Assembly (NCBI GenBank): GCA_029781035.1
Contig: JAKOXK010000017.1
Span: 1-64,000 of the forward strand
Reading direction: 5' to 3'
From: Armatimonadota bacterium
GTDB taxonomy: Bacteria > Armatimonadota > Fimbriimonadia > Fimbriimonadales > Fimbriimonadaceae
DNA: 64,000 bases
Position 1 is the first letter of the stretch, and each line of letters opens with the position of its first letter. Position numbers and translations under genes: made by a program. Of the stretch, positions 24,596-33,490 are shown in pieces. A model generated the notes under the pieces. That model did no database searches and was not told the DNA's origin. It saw only the letters and a program-made list of their open reading frames with translations.

Positions 24596-25716
24596 GAGGC
24601 GGCGATGATCTCGACGTTCGCCCGGGGCACCGTGACATCCCGGCCGTCGTCAAGCTTCGCTTCAAGAACCCTCACTTCAGCCCCGGACTCGACTGTCAAG
24701 AGCTGCGGAGGCAACCCTGTGACCTTGCCAAGCAGGCCAAAGTAGGGCTCGCGGATCACCCTGATGGGCGTCCCAATGTCCAGTGTTCCGCCAGAAGCGG
24801 CCACTTGGGCCTCACCGGCAACACTCTCCATCGGACAGATGACCTCGGGCCTGATGACACCGGCACGGATCTGGGTCGCGCCGTTCAGACTCGCAGTCTT
24901 CCCTTCGATTGTTTTCAAAAGGTTAAAGGTCCTTTCGGCCATGGGCAACACTCCAAAGCCCTCTGTTGCCACAAGGGTGAGGTTGATCGGCTCCTGCCCC
25001 GTGATCGCCACCCCGATGTCGAAGCCGAGGAACTTGATGAGGTCGACGTCACGGACGGCGCCCGTCACGATGCCGATCACGCCGCTTTCGTTGGCCTTCT
25101 GAAGCGCCTCGTAGGTGACGCCGCTCCCTCCGATCAAGATCTTGCCCGCGTCGTCAGCCCGGATCGCCGCCGCATCAAGAACCTCACCCTGCCCGGTCAC
25201 CGCCACTCGGACGGTTCCGTTTCGCTCTCCACCGACACCAAAAATGCCCTGAACCATGGCTCCCCGGGTCTCGATCAGGGCACCCTCGCCTACCATGACG
25301 CTGGAAACTCGGCCATCGACGTAGGCCGCGATTTCAACAGGGATGCTGGGTTCGCGAACGAGGACGTGCCCTGTGATTTCAGAAATGCTCTCGACAACAC
25401 CAGTGTAGTCGCTGGTCAGTTCATGGCCCTTGAAGATCAGCCAGCCCTTGGTCTTGGCCACCAACTGCCCCTTCTCGACGGCATCCCCTTCCTTAAGTTG
25501 GAAGAACTGGCGAACGTCCTTCGCCTCGACGCCGAGCTTCTCCGCCAGCTTGATCGTCTGGAGTGGCCCTGGCAAGAGGGCTCTGGCAACAACCGTATCG
25601 TGCTTGACAGGGTCACCAGCCGCCACCAACACGTCACCTTTGATGGGCAGGCGGCGAACCCGCTGAACAACGACGTCTTTGCTGACAGTAAGGCCGGGGG
25701 TGTAGGCAGAGCCCAT
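24592..25716 (-). CDS. Barrel-sandwich/KOW-like protein of unknown function
   Basis: 374 residues without signal peptide or membrane segment. The N-terminal ~140 residues have repeated 'GDxVxKGQLVAxTKG' strand turns, like biotinyl/lipoyl or RnfC-type barrel-sandwich hybrids but without a modified Lys motif. The middle contains a Rossmann-like stretch (GKILIGGSGVTYEALQKANESGVIGIVTG). The end resembles a KOW turn (IREPYFGLLGKVTGLPPQL). Its stop overlaps the start of the response regulator gene (ATGA). No known function. Confidence 0.6.
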   Translation of the reverse strand: MGSAYTPGLTVSKDVVVQRVRRLPIKGDVLVAAGDPVKHDTVVARALLPGPLQTIKLAEKLGVEAKDVRQFFQLKEGDAVEKGQLVAKTKGWLIFKGHELTSDYTGVVESISEITGHVLVREPSIPVEIAAYVDGRVSSVMVGEGALIETRGAMVQGIFGVGGERNGTVRVAVTGQGEVLDAAAIRADDAGKILIGGSGVTYEALQKANESGVIGIVTGAVRDVDLIKFLGFDIGVAITGQEPINLTLVATEGFGVLPMAERTFNLLKTIEGKTASLNGATQIRAGVIRPEVICPMESVAGEAQVAASGGTLDIGTPIRVIREPYFGLLGKVTGLPPQLLTVESGAEVRVLEAKLDDGRDVTVPRANVEIIAAS

Positions 25717-25762
25717 AGTTCCCGCCAGTTTAGCACTCGCCCCGGATCAAGTCAGCGGCTTG

Positions 25763-26734
25763 TCAGCCCTGCGGGCGACTGCCCGTCCTGACGCCGACAA
25801 CTTGGAGGCCGCCGGCCGACGATTTCAGGACAAACGTAGGCCCGTCTTTGATCGCAAGCTCCCAGCGCCTGTCAGAGAGCTTGACCACCTTCCAGTCGTC
25901 CAAGACGTCTTGATGGGGCCATGCACGGAGGAGACGCCTTTGAAGCACGCTCGGTCTTCTTGCGCTCCAAGCTGCCACAAGGGCCGTGTCCACCGCACGT
26001 AATTCGGGTTGCCCAAGGACTGTCTTGACGGGCTTCGGTCGACCTGAAGAGCAGTCCCACACCGTGGTCCTGGACAGCACGTCGAGCCCGCCGCTAACGA
26101 TGAAGGCTCTTGCGAAGTCGGTCGTTCGGGCCGTCACGAGGTTCCCGCTCACCGTCACAGGGCCGTCCTCGGCGAGCGTGTACGCCGTTGTGACGGACTT
26201 GAGCGGCACGAAACGGTCTCCCAAAGGTCGGAACCAGACCAGTTTGAGCCCGACGTGCATACCCGCTTCCTGTAGCCGGCCAGCGTTGAAAAGGCAAAGG
26301 TGGTTGGGTAGGAACACGACTTTGGGGCTGAACTCGGTCCACCGCCATTCGGACGGAATCCTGATCTCCTGCCCGTTGCGGCCAAAAACTCTCGTTCTGG
26401 TGACGCGGCCCATGCGCGCCGTGAAGACCTTAAGCCCGTCACCATCGGCCTCACCAAGGTCGAAATCCGCAAAGCGCGACCACTCCCCATCGACCTGCTT
26501 GAATCCGATCCCCTTCCGGTAGGGCTCAAGCCAGGCGTCGGCTCCGACATCGACGTCCTTTCGGGCCGAATCGATCTTTGCAGCCTGGATCAGTGTGTCC
26601 ATGCAATCGGAGATATGGGGGTCGACGCGATCGGCAGGGTAGTCGGTCTGGCGCTTGTGGAAGGAGGCGGCAAACCGGGAGACAAGAGGACTCTGGTGAG
26701 ACTGGCAAACAAGAAGGACTAGGGCCCCAAGCAC
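25763..26734 (-). CDS. Hypothetical exported protein
   Basis: 323 residues beginning with a short hydrophobic stretch (MLGALVLLVC) that could be a weak signal. The rest is soluble, beta-rich and without a recognised domain. It follows the TPP-riboswitch-linked prepilin gene by 38 nt on the same strand, so the two are probably one transcript. Function unknown. Confidence 0.6.
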   Translation of the reverse strand: MLGALVLLVCQSHQSPLVSRFAASFHKRQTDYPADRVDPHISDCMDTLIQAAKIDSARKDVDVGADAWLEPYRKGIGFKQVDGEWSRFADFDLGEADGDGLKVFTARMGRVTRTRVFGRNGQEIRIPSEWRWTEFSPKVVFLPNHLCLFNAGRLQEAGMHVGLKLVWFRPLGDRFVPLKSVTTAYTLAEDGPVTVSGNLVTARTTDFARAFIVSGGLDVLSRTTVWDCSSGRPKPVKTVLGQPELRAVDTALVAAWSARRPSVLQRRLLRAWPHQDVLDDWKVVKLSDRRWELAIKDGPTFVLKSSAGGLQVVGVRTGSRPQG

Positions 26735-26772
26735 GGTCGAAGTGTACTCGGCGCCCTGTCAGCGCTCACCGG

Positions 26773-27564
26773 TCAGTCGCAGACGCCATACCAGGTGCCA
26801 GTCCAAGAGTCGGAGTTAGCGTCGCCGGACCGGTGTCCGTCCGGACTAACGACCTCACCGTCGAATTGCCCGTTCCCGGTGATGAACTTAGCGTGACCGT
26901 CAGCAAAGATGACAGTGCCGCCAGTCGGGGACCACATTCGGAAGTAGTTGTTGGGGGGATCGCAGTCGTAGTAGTACCGGGTGCATCCAACGTCCACCGT
27001 CTTCGAAAAGAACGGGAACATCTCGATCCGGATGACCCGCGACTCGCTCGGAAACTCCAGTTGAGTCTCGGTAACGGGTCGGTCAAAGTCGTAGACATTG
27101 TTGTTCTGCGACGATTCGCCCCTAGCGATCGTAAAGAGGCACTGTGTGAAACGGTAGGAACTGCCATAGGCTTCCCAGTAGCTCTGGGCTCCGGGAACGT
27201 CGGTCGCCAAGTAGGGCCCACCATCGTCCCAAGGTGACTTGAACAGATCCTTGTCCTTGCAGTACGGCAGCAAAAGCCTCTCAGTGCCTTTGTGCTTCGG
27301 ATCGTTTGCGGGTGGCTGAGAGTTGTAAGCGTAGAAGATCGGCATCTGATCGTCGCTGTCCACAAGGTACAGCTTCACAGCCATTCCGATCTGTCGGCCA
27401 TTGCTCAGGCAACTTGTGTTCTTGGCGGCCGATTTCGCCTGGGCGAAGACGGGGAACAGGATTGCTGCGAGAATGGCGATGATGGCGATGACGACGAGGA
27501 GCTCTACAAGCGTAAAGCCCGAGTGGCGTCCGTCGGTATGTCGACGCGCATTGGCCTTCTTCAT
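26773..27564 (-). CDS. Prepilin-type N-methylation domain protein (pilin-like A)
   Basis: The ATG at 27564 (MKKANARR) is preferred, with GAGG upstream; an ATG at 27615 falls against the riboswitch hairpin. The 263-residue protein has the type IV prepilin signal: basic leader, Gly before FTLVE, then a hydrophobic helix [23 protein letters not shown]. The C-terminal globular domain has Cys pairs and a [13 protein letters not shown] end like the DUF1559-type exported proteins of Planctomycetes and Armatimonadetes. It would be processed by a prepilin peptidase. A TPP riboswitch lies just upstream. Confidence 0.85.
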   Translation of the reverse strand: MKKANARRHTDGRHSGFTLVELLVVIAIIAILAAILFPVFAQAKSAAKNTSCLSNGRQIGMAVKLYLVDSDDQMPIFYAYNSQPPANDPKHKGTERLLLPYCKDKDLFKSPWDDGGPYLATDVPGAQSYWEAYGSSYRFTQCLFTIARGESSQNNNVYDFDRPVTETQLEFPSESRVIRIEMFPFFSKTVDVGCTRYYYDCDPPNNYFRMWSPTGGTVIFADGHAKFITGNGQFDGEVVSPDGHRSGDANSDSWTGTWYGVCD

Positions 27565-27581
27565 CTGTGCCTCAAAGCAGA

Positions 27582-27612
27582 AAGCGCGTCCCGCGATTGC
27601 TGGACGGCGCTT
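27582..27612 (-). promoter_or_regulatory. Hairpin between TPP aptamer and pilin-like gene
   Basis: On the minus strand AAGCG-C-CGTCC pairs with GGACG-CGCTT (10 bp with one bulged C) around a 10-nt loop, then TTCTGCTTT. It lies between the aptamer 3' end and the start codon, where an expression platform would be. It could be an intrinsic terminator or an accessory stem. Confidence 0.5.
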
Positions 27613-27629
27613 CACTTTTGAGGTTGCGA

Positions 27630-27714
27630 CGCCGCAATCCCTACGCTGGCATGACCCAGATCAGGTTCGAGGGGACAGTTCCCGGGGTCGGGAATCATCT
27701 CAGCCTTGCGGCGC
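27630..27714 (-). promoter_or_regulatory. TPP (THI) riboswitch aptamer
   Basis: On the minus strand all TPP hallmarks occur in order: P1 arm CGCCGCAA (27713-27706), GCTGAGA (27704-27698), GAACCTGATC (27668-27659), a CTGG..CCAG stem, GCGTAGGGA (27646-27638) and the closing P1 arm TTGCGGCG (27637-27630). It binds thiamine pyrophosphate in known cases and lies upstream of thiamine genes. Here the next gene on the same strand is a prepilin-like protein. Confidence 0.93.
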
Positions 27715-27810
27715 CCCCTGCGGACAAGCTTTCTTGCTTGTTGTGAGTGTACGACAGTTGAGCAAAGAGGAGAGGGCCCCATTCCGAGGACATGAGTCGG
27801 CCCGTTCGTT

Positions 27811-29667
27811 TCAGTCCTTTCGCCGAGCCTTGAGTTCGTCCTCCACGCACAGGAGGGTCAAAAAGCTGTCCACGAGGAGTCCCTCATATCCGTGGCACGT
27901 GCCGTCCCAAGCGCGCCAGTCCTTGGACTGACCGTTTTCACCAAAACCCATGAAGTTGCCTTCGGCGTAGCCCTTGAGCATGGGAAGGAAGACCTTTCGA
28001 GCGTCCGACAGCCGTCCCAACTTGTAGAGTGCCTTCACCGTGAAGTAAGCCCAGCATCCTGTCGCCCCACCGTTCTCGTAGATCTGAAATGCGTCGGTAC
28101 CGTCCTCGCGGCTTGGCTCTCCGACGTTGATCGCGCCAGTCCAGTTGTGCTGCACGTAATCGCCTTTCTTGATGGGTTCCAGGTTGCCTGGCAGACCATA
28201 TTTGAAGCTCCTGAACCCAACTTGTTGGAGCTTGGCAAGGAGGTGGTCCATGACGCTGTTGGCGGTTTTGTCGTCCAGCAGGCCGTACGTCACGGCGGCA
28301 CCTTGAACAAAAGTGAATGCGTAGTCGTGCAGTTCACCGTCCTGACTTCGCCAGCCCGCCAGCAGTCCTGACTGAGTGTTGAGAAATGCTGGGGCGTAGG
28401 CCGTCTTCAACTTTCTGGCAAAACGTTCGAGTTTGGCGGCTTCGTCAACCCGCCCCACCGACTTGGCCAAGGCCCCGAACAGTCCAGCCGCCCGATAGGC
28501 TAGAGCGTTTGAAAAGGCGTCTTCGTGGCCGAAGTTAATGGTGTCCCACCAGTTTGCCGGTCGGTTGCTCGGTGTCGGACGGTCGTTGAAATTGCCGGTC
28601 CTCGGGTATTCGATAAGTCCGTTGCCGTCCTTGTCGAGCGACATCATCGTCTCTGCCCAGGCGGCGAGCTTGTCGAAGTTGGCCCTGCCCCAGGCGATGT
28701 CTTTCGTCGATTGAACGTACTCACCGGCGGCGATCAACAATGACGGATAGGTGTCGAGTGAGTCGTACGGACTGCCCCAGCCTACGACGTCCGCTTGTTC
28801 AGGGCCAGGCCCATACCCCACTTGCCCGTACCCCTTTTGGCCGGCCAAGTACTTGTCGAGGGTCGCTCGGACGAGATTCATGCATGTCAGCCCCTTGCCA
28901 AGCGGGGGTGCTTTTGCAGCCATCTCCGCGTATTCAAACACTGTGAACGCCACCAGGTCGCTGGAGGCGTTGTTGGCCAACATGCCAAACCGTGGGTTGA
29001 CCTGGAACATGTTGAGGAATCCACGCTTGAACCCTTCGAACACGGGATCGTCCGTGAGCGGCTGCCAATGGGGGTACAGGGCAGTCGCCTCAAGTCGGTA
29101 GCGCACTCTCGTGTGCACCTGGTCAGCGCCAGGGAACGACACCGAGACATAAGGGCCTTCCTTGGCATAACGGCGGGCATCGTAGTCGAGGGCCATGCCT
29201 GCCGTGCCCGATATCTGAAATGAGCCGCTGTCAGGAAGGTGGAGAACGCAAGGGAGGGTCATTTGCTTGGTGTTGGGCACCATGGTTCCGAGCAAGGAAG
29301 CGTGACACTTGCGCTGGTCGAACTCGAGAACAAGCGCAGGAGCGGCCCTGCCGTCAACGGCTTCGGATTCAACGGTCAACGTTTTCGCGGAGCAGTGGAC
29401 AACCCAACACGGCTTTCTTGCTCCAGGAGTGAAGTACGAGAACTTGCCCTTGCCGTCCGAGTGAAGTTCAACGGGCGTGCTGCCTGCGGAGGCGGCTTTG
29501 ACGCCGTCATCTCCCAGGTGACCTTTGCCCAGGCCGTCCAATCGCAGCGAACTGACTCGGGGAGTGTCCTGACCTAGCCTGATCTCATAGTAGGACGACT
29601 CATAGCTGTCGGCCCCCATTTTGGGCTGGGTCGTCGCGGCCGTGTGCACAGCACCGAAGAGCGGCAT
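27811..29667 (-). CDS. Six-hairpin glycosidase-like protein
   Basis: 618 residues. The N-terminal ~200 residues are beta-rich, and the C-terminal ~400 show the repeated helical hairpins and Trp/Asp/Glu-rich turns of (alpha/alpha)6-barrel glycosidases (DSLDTYPSLLIAAGEYV, GLIEYPRTGNFNDRP, NGGATGCWAYFTVKALYKLG). The hydrophobic N-terminus is short and a signal peptide is unclear. Exact family, substrate and catalytic residues are not assignable by eye. It lies between the two pilin-like genes, all leftward. Confidence 0.65.
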   Translation of the reverse strand: MPLFGAVHTAATTQPKMGADSYESSYYEIRLGQDTPRVSSLRLDGLGKGHLGDDGVKAASAGSTPVELHSDGKGKFSYFTPGARKPCWVVHCSAKTLTVESEAVDGRAAPALVLEFDQRKCHASLLGTMVPNTKQMTLPCVLHLPDSGSFQISGTAGMALDYDARRYAKEGPYVSVSFPGADQVHTRVRYRLEATALYPHWQPLTDDPVFEGFKRGFLNMFQVNPRFGMLANNASSDLVAFTVFEYAEMAAKAPPLGKGLTCMNLVRATLDKYLAGQKGYGQVGYGPGPEQADVVGWGSPYDSLDTYPSLLIAAGEYVQSTKDIAWGRANFDKLAAWAETMMSLDKDGNGLIEYPRTGNFNDRPTPSNRPANWWDTINFGHEDAFSNALAYRAAGLFGALAKSVGRVDEAAKLERFARKLKTAYAPAFLNTQSGLLAGWRSQDGELHDYAFTFVQGAAVTYGLLDDKTANSVMDHLLAKLQQVGFRSFKYGLPGNLEPIKKGDYVQHNWTGAINVGEPSREDGTDAFQIYENGGATGCWAYFTVKALYKLGRLSDARKVFLPMLKGYAEGNFMGFGENGQSKDWRAWDGTCHGYEGLLVDSFLTLLCVEDELKARRKD

Positions 29668-29703
29668 GGCCCAGCGTACCTACCTCGAGGCCTTCGGTCA
29701 CGC

Positions 29704-29746
29704 AGAGAGCGAGAGCGGAACGCCCCGCGTCCCGCTCTCGCTCTCT
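29704..29746 (-). terminator. 15-bp perfect hairpin after pilin-like gene B
   Basis: AGAGAGCGAGAGCGG (29704-29718) and its exact complement (29732-29746) enclose 13 nt, just past the stop of pilin-like gene B and before the glycosidase-like gene. Confidence 0.75.
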
Positions 29747-29764
29747 GGTCTCAACTGATGGCGC

Positions 29765-30601
29765 TCAGTTGCAGGACGCCGTGTCTTCCGAGTCGGTAAT
29801 GTCCGTGCCCGGAACGCCGTGGAGGTCGTTGTACGGATCGGTCGGAGTGCTGGGAACCGACTGCAGCGTGCTGCCTGTGCTGCAGAGCCCTTCTGGCGGG
29901 CAGTTTGTCGTGTCCGTGCGCCATCCGTAGTAGAACGGCGAGCGACTGCCTGAAGGCGTCGGGAAACTCCGGCCAATTTGCTGCACCCCGTTCCAGCGCA
30001 CCGTCTTCGCATGTGAGTCGGCAAAGTTGATGACGACCTGTCCCGCGTGGCGTGCCCAAGCCAGGAACGTATAGTAGTTCAGGTCAGGTGACTTCTGTTT
30101 GATGTAGCCGTCGAAGAACATGATCGTCTCGACCTGAGTCGGGAGCGTCGACGCAGGCGTCACTGGTGTGTACTTCGGCTTGAAGCCGCAGAGGTTGTCG
30201 CCGAACAGGCCTAGGTTGGGAACATAGCTGGCAAACTCAACCTTGTCGTTCCGGAGGCCTAAATCCTCAAGTCTCTGTTTCCAGCTCTGGCCTGGTTGTG
30301 CATCGGCTGGGCTGACCAGGATCTGGACGTTCTTCATATAGGGTTGGAGGAGGTCGTAGACCGACTCCACTTTTGGCTTGGCCTGGTCGAACACGAGATA
30401 GGCGCTCTGGGGCAGCACGTCGTCTGAGTCCCCCAGATAGAGCTGAACAGAGGTGCCGACCTGTTTCAGGTTGCTGAGAGAGGCGGTCTTCTTGGCGGCG
30501 TCTTTGGCCTGGGCAAAGACGGGGAATAGGATGGCTGCAAGGATCGCGATGATGGCGATCACGACGAGAAGCTCGATCAAAGTAAAGGCATGACGCTTCA
30601 T
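29765..30601 (-). CDS. Prepilin-type N-methylation domain protein (pilin-like B)
   Basis: The ATG at 30601 gives [20 protein letters not shown], a compact prepilin leader with Glu at position 5 of the mature helix, followed by [26 protein letters not shown]. About 278 residues. The globular part ends with VINFADSHAKTVRW and a Cys-containing tail, like pilin-like protein A. It is a paralogue of A without the riboswitch. A long leader region lies upstream and a strong terminator downstream. Confidence 0.88.
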   Translation of the reverse strand: MKRHAFTLIELLVVIAIIAILAAILFPVFAQAKDAAKKTASLSNLKQVGTSVQLYLGDSDDVLPQSAYLVFDQAKPKVESVYDLLQPYMKNVQILVSPADAQPGQSWKQRLEDLGLRNDKVEFASYVPNLGLFGDNLCGFKPKYTPVTPASTLPTQVETIMFFDGYIKQKSPDLNYYTFLAWARHAGQVVINFADSHAKTVRWNGVQQIGRSFPTPSGSRSPFYYGWRTDTTNCPPEGLCSTGSTLQSVPSTPTDPYNDLHGVPGTDITDSEDTASCN

Positions 30602-30916
30602 GGACTGGCTCGCATACGGGCTCAAGGGCCCGAAAGTAAACGACCGCGCCAGAAAGACTAGAATCTTCTTAGCACGAGCCCGCAGTTATACCGCGTGAGC
30701 CATCCCAGTCGCCGACCTGGAACCAGAACCCCGTAATTGTGCGACTCCGGCCCTACGCTGCTTTGGACAAGGTCTCTCCCGACGGGATCGGGTTTGTGGC
30801 TTGAGCATCGACATAGACACGCCTGCACCCACGAATCAAAAGAGACGTGACTCTAACGCACTGGACGTGGGCCCGGTTTCAACCTAACGTCCTAAGGATT
30901 GCGCCATGATTGAACC
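30602..30916. other. Divergent intergenic region, no gene seen
   Basis: About 315 nt separate pilin-like gene B (leftward) from the sugar isomerase (rightward). Promoters for both should lie here. I see no ORF worth calling and no clear -35/-10 pair. A short CAGCGTAGGG-like string on the minus strand recalls the TPP 3' element, but its partners are missing. Confidence 0.4.
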
Positions 30917-31651
30917 ATGGACATCGGGGTTCAGCTCTTCTCCGTGCGCGACGCCATGGAACGAGACCTGCCTGGAACCTTTGCTCGCCTGGCCAACGGT
31001 GGGTACCGCTTTGTCGAAACTGCGGGTCTTCACGGATTGACCCCCGACAGATACAGGTCTGAACTCGACAACGCGGGTCTGAGGGCCATCGCGTGCCACG
31101 TTGGACTCTCCGACGTCGAAGAGCGGTTGCCCGAGACGGCCGAAGGGGCGCAGTGTCTTGGTGCCGAGTGGCTGGTGGTACCTTGGGTGCCAAAGGAAGT
31201 GTACGCAGATGGTTGGGCGGATTTCGGTCGACGCCTCGGAGAGGTTGCGGCCGCTTGTCACGAGCACGGCCTGATGTTCGCCTATCACAATCACTCGTTC
31301 GAGTTTGAGCTTGAGGACGGTGTTCCCGGCTTCGAGATTCTCTGGAATACTGCACCGAGCACCGTCGAGCCCGAGATCGATCTCTACTGGACTTGGTGGG
31401 CAAAGCACGATCCCGTGGCTTGGCTAGAGCGGCTCGCTGGGCGCGTCTACTTGGCCCACTTCAAGGACGGAAAGGACGGCAGGCACATGCCGATTGGCGA
31501 GGGTGAGTTGGACTACCGCCGCATCACGGAAGTGGCCAAAGCCGCAGGCGTTCGTTACGCCATCGTCGAACTGGACGAGTCTCCCCGAGACTCCGTCGAG
31601 TGCTGTCTGGCAAGCTTCGGTTACCTGAAATCGATCGGCGCAGACGCATGA
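30917..31651 (+). CDS. Sugar phosphate isomerase/epimerase (xylose isomerase-like TIM barrel)
   Basis: 244 residues with the AP2Ec fold pattern: MDIGVQLFSVRD at strand 1, YHNHSFEFE (metal-binding His/Glu region), VEPEIDLYW (Asp ligand) and YLAHFKDGKDG (His and Asp). The family isomerises or epimerises sugars and cyclitols. There is no signal peptide. A 4-nt ATGA overlap couples it to the HAD phosphatase gene. Confidence 0.82.
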   Translation: MDIGVQLFSVRDAMERDLPGTFARLANGGYRFVETAGLHGLTPDRYRSELDNAGLRAIACHVGLSDVEERLPETAEGAQCLGAEWLVVPWVPKEVYADGWADFGRRLGEVAAACHEHGLMFAYHNHSFEFELEDGVPGFEILWNTAPSTVEPEIDLYWTWWAKHDPVAWLERLAGRVYLAHFKDGKDGRHMPIGEGELDYRRITEVAKAAGVRYAIVELDESPRDSVECCLASFGYLKSIGADA

Positions 31652-32265
31652 GCCTTCGTGTCGTCTGCTTCGATCTCGGTCATGTCCTCGTCAGGATCCG
31701 CAACGATTGGGGAGAAGCCTTCGCGTCTGTAGGAGCGGCACAACACCATCTGGACAACGTCCCTTTCGACGCCTTTCCCGAGTTCCTGAGGTTCCAGGAT
31801 GGCGGAATTGGCGAAGAGGATTACCTGGACGCGCTGGCGATGTTCGCCGGAACCGCTTTGGATCAGGCCAAGAGAGCGCACAATGCGATCGTCGTCGGCG
31901 AGCACGAAGGGATCGATGAACTTCTCGGACGGCTGCGGCTCAACTCACTTCGCCTCGGATGCCTGTCCAACACCAATGTGATCCACTGGCGGATGATGAC
32001 TGACCCTAACTTGTTTCCGACCGTTGCGAGGCTTGACATTCAAGCGGCCTCTCATGAAATCGGCTCCTGCAAGCCAAGTGTTCCTGCGTTCGAGGCGTTT
32101 CGAATCCGGGCCGGAGTCCAGCCCGAGGAGATCCTCTTCTTCGACGATTCAGACGTCAATGTCCGTGCTGCCGTGAAGCTTGGTTGGAAAGCAAGATGGG
32201 TGGACAGCTCGAAGGCGCCACAACCCCAGCTGCGACGAGCCCTGGCACGCCTGGGCCTGATCTAA
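31648..32265 (+). CDS. HAD-superfamily hydrolase (YihX-like)
   Basis: The ATG at 31648 overlaps the isomerase stop. 205 residues with motif I as VVCFDLGHVLV, motif II as CLSNTN, Lys in IGSCKPS and motif III as ILFFDDSDVNVRAA. This matches the HAD subgroup around YihX/epoxide-hydrolase-N that dephosphorylates sugar phosphates such as glucose-1-phosphate. Coupling to the sugar isomerase supports a sugar substrate. Confidence 0.8.
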   Translation: MSLRVVCFDLGHVLVRIRNDWGEAFASVGAAQHHLDNVPFDAFPEFLRFQDGGIGEEDYLDALAMFAGTALDQAKRAHNAIVVGEHEGIDELLGRLRLNSLRLGCLSNTNVIHWRMMTDPNLFPTVARLDIQAASHEIGSCKPSVPAFEAFRIRAGVQPEEILFFDDSDVNVRAAVKLGWKARWVDSSKAPQPQLRRALARLGLI

Positions 32266-32345
32266 GGGCCACTTTTGACGGGACCAACGAACTTCGCGCG
32301 CAACCCCGCGTTAGAATGAACCGTTGTCCCGACAAGGCGGCATTC

Positions 32346-32888
32346 ATGGGTGAAGGTCCTGTCCAAGCGGAATGGTTCTACGTGGGCCACTACGGCCAAC
32401 TCGGGCCTCTCACATATGAACAGATTTGCGAACTTGCCCGCGACGGAGTGATCGCGCACGACACGTTTGTGTGGAAGCACGGAATGGGTGACTGGCGGCC
32501 TGCGATTGACATTCCAGACCTTCGCCCACTGGTAGCCCCCACCCCGAGTGGGTTTGCCCCGCCTCCTGTACCTGGTTCACTGGCTGTCGGAGCCCCACCA
32601 GTCGCCCCGACTCCCGCCTATACCGGCCAGTCCATGGTTCCGGCCCAAGGCCAGTGGCGCTACCTTGAAGCCTCGGTTCCCAAGAGTGACAAAAACCGTA
32701 CGACCGCAGGTCTTTTGAACCTGATCCCGGGGGTGGGCCGGTTCTACCTGGGATACGCGGCCCACGGCGCCCTTCAGCTTGTCGCAGCCCTCTGCGGTAT
32801 CGGATACCTCTGGTCTGTGATCGACGGCATCTACATCCTGATGGGAGGGGTCAAGTACGACGGGTACGGACGACTCATCCAAGACTGA
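32346..32888 (+). CDS. GYF_2 plus TM2 domain membrane protein
   Basis: The ATG at 32346 has an AAGGCGG-like site upstream; ATG 32316 is the alternative. About 180 residues. An N-terminal GYF_2 domain (WFYVGHYGQLGPLTYEQICELARDGVI, then GMGDWRPA) is followed by a Pro-rich linker and a C-terminal TM2 domain (LLNLIPGVGRFYLGYAAHGALQL, then a second helix ending in a YDGYGR-type tail). Such proteins probably bind partner peptides at the membrane; function unknown. Confidence 0.82.
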   Translation: MGEGPVQAEWFYVGHYGQLGPLTYEQICELARDGVIAHDTFVWKHGMGDWRPAIDIPDLRPLVAPTPSGFAPPPVPGSLAVGAPPVAPTPAYTGQSMVPAQGQWRYLEASVPKSDKNRTTAGLLNLIPGVGRFYLGYAAHGALQLVAALCGIGYLWSVIDGIYILMGGVKYDGYGRLIQD

Positions 32889-32941
32889 CTTCAGCGTGCA
32901 CGTTGCCACTGTCGTTCGTCTAAGCTCTAGGGAGAACCAAC

Positions 32942-33490
32942 ATGCGCCTTTTGACTTTGATCCTGATCGTCTGTTGTTCCATTGCCTCGTTTGGCCAAGC
33001 TGCCAAAGCGAAGCCTGGGCAGACGTTGCTCCTTTTGGACATCGAAGGGAAAGGGAGGATTTCGATCCTCCTTCACACAAAGGAAGCCCCCAAAACGACG
33101 GCGCAGATCGTTCGCTTGGCGCAAAGCGGCTTCTACAACGGTCAACGGTTCTTCAAGGTCGTCAAGCAGCCCCGCGAGTTCCTGATCCAGACCGGAGACC
33201 CGGCTTCCCGCACCGCCGACATGAAGGACGCCTCGCTCGGGTCGGGCGGCAGCGGCACGAAAGTCCCTTACGAAGACAGCGGCTTTCCCAATGTTGAGGG
33301 TGCGGTGGGCCTCTCCACGCTTCCCAATGACCGCGACAGCGGGGACTCACAGTTCTACATCCTGTTGGGCAACGCCAAGTTCCTGGACGGGAACTACACG
33401 GTCTTCGGTCAGGTCTTGGACGGCATGGACGTCGTGCGGGCCGTGACGCTTGGCGATAAGGTAACTTCAGCCTCGATTATTCGAGGTTGA
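32942..33490 (+). CDS. Cyclophilin-type peptidyl-prolyl isomerase, exported
   Basis: 182 residues with a signal peptide (MRLLTLILIVCCSIASFGQA). The cyclophilin core includes YNGQRFFKVV.QPREFLIQTGDP and SQFYILLGNAKFLDGNYTVFGQVLDGMDVV, where the F..Q..G and Q-F-Y-I residues match the active site. It catalyses proline cis-trans isomerisation, probably in the periplasm. The stop overlaps the start of the ABC permease by 1 nt (TGATG). Confidence 0.9.
   Translation: MRLLTLILIVCCSIASFGQAAKAKPGQTLLLLDIEGKGRISILLHTKEAPKTTAQIVRLAQSGFYNGQRFFKVVKQPREFLIQTGDPASRTADMKDASLGSGGSGTKVPYEDSGFPNVEGAVGLSTLPNDRDSGDSQFYILLGNAKFLDGNYTVFGQVLDGMDVVRAVTLGDKVTSASIIRG

Noticed and set aside
24805-25791. 328-residue ORF on the plus strand
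   Set aside because: It is antisense to the barrel-sandwich protein, which fits protein-like composition and couples to the response regulator.
30730-30790. TPP-like CAGCGTAGGG on the minus strand upstream of pilin-like gene B
   Set aside because: No CTGAGA or GAACCTGAT partner is present, so it is not a second riboswitch.
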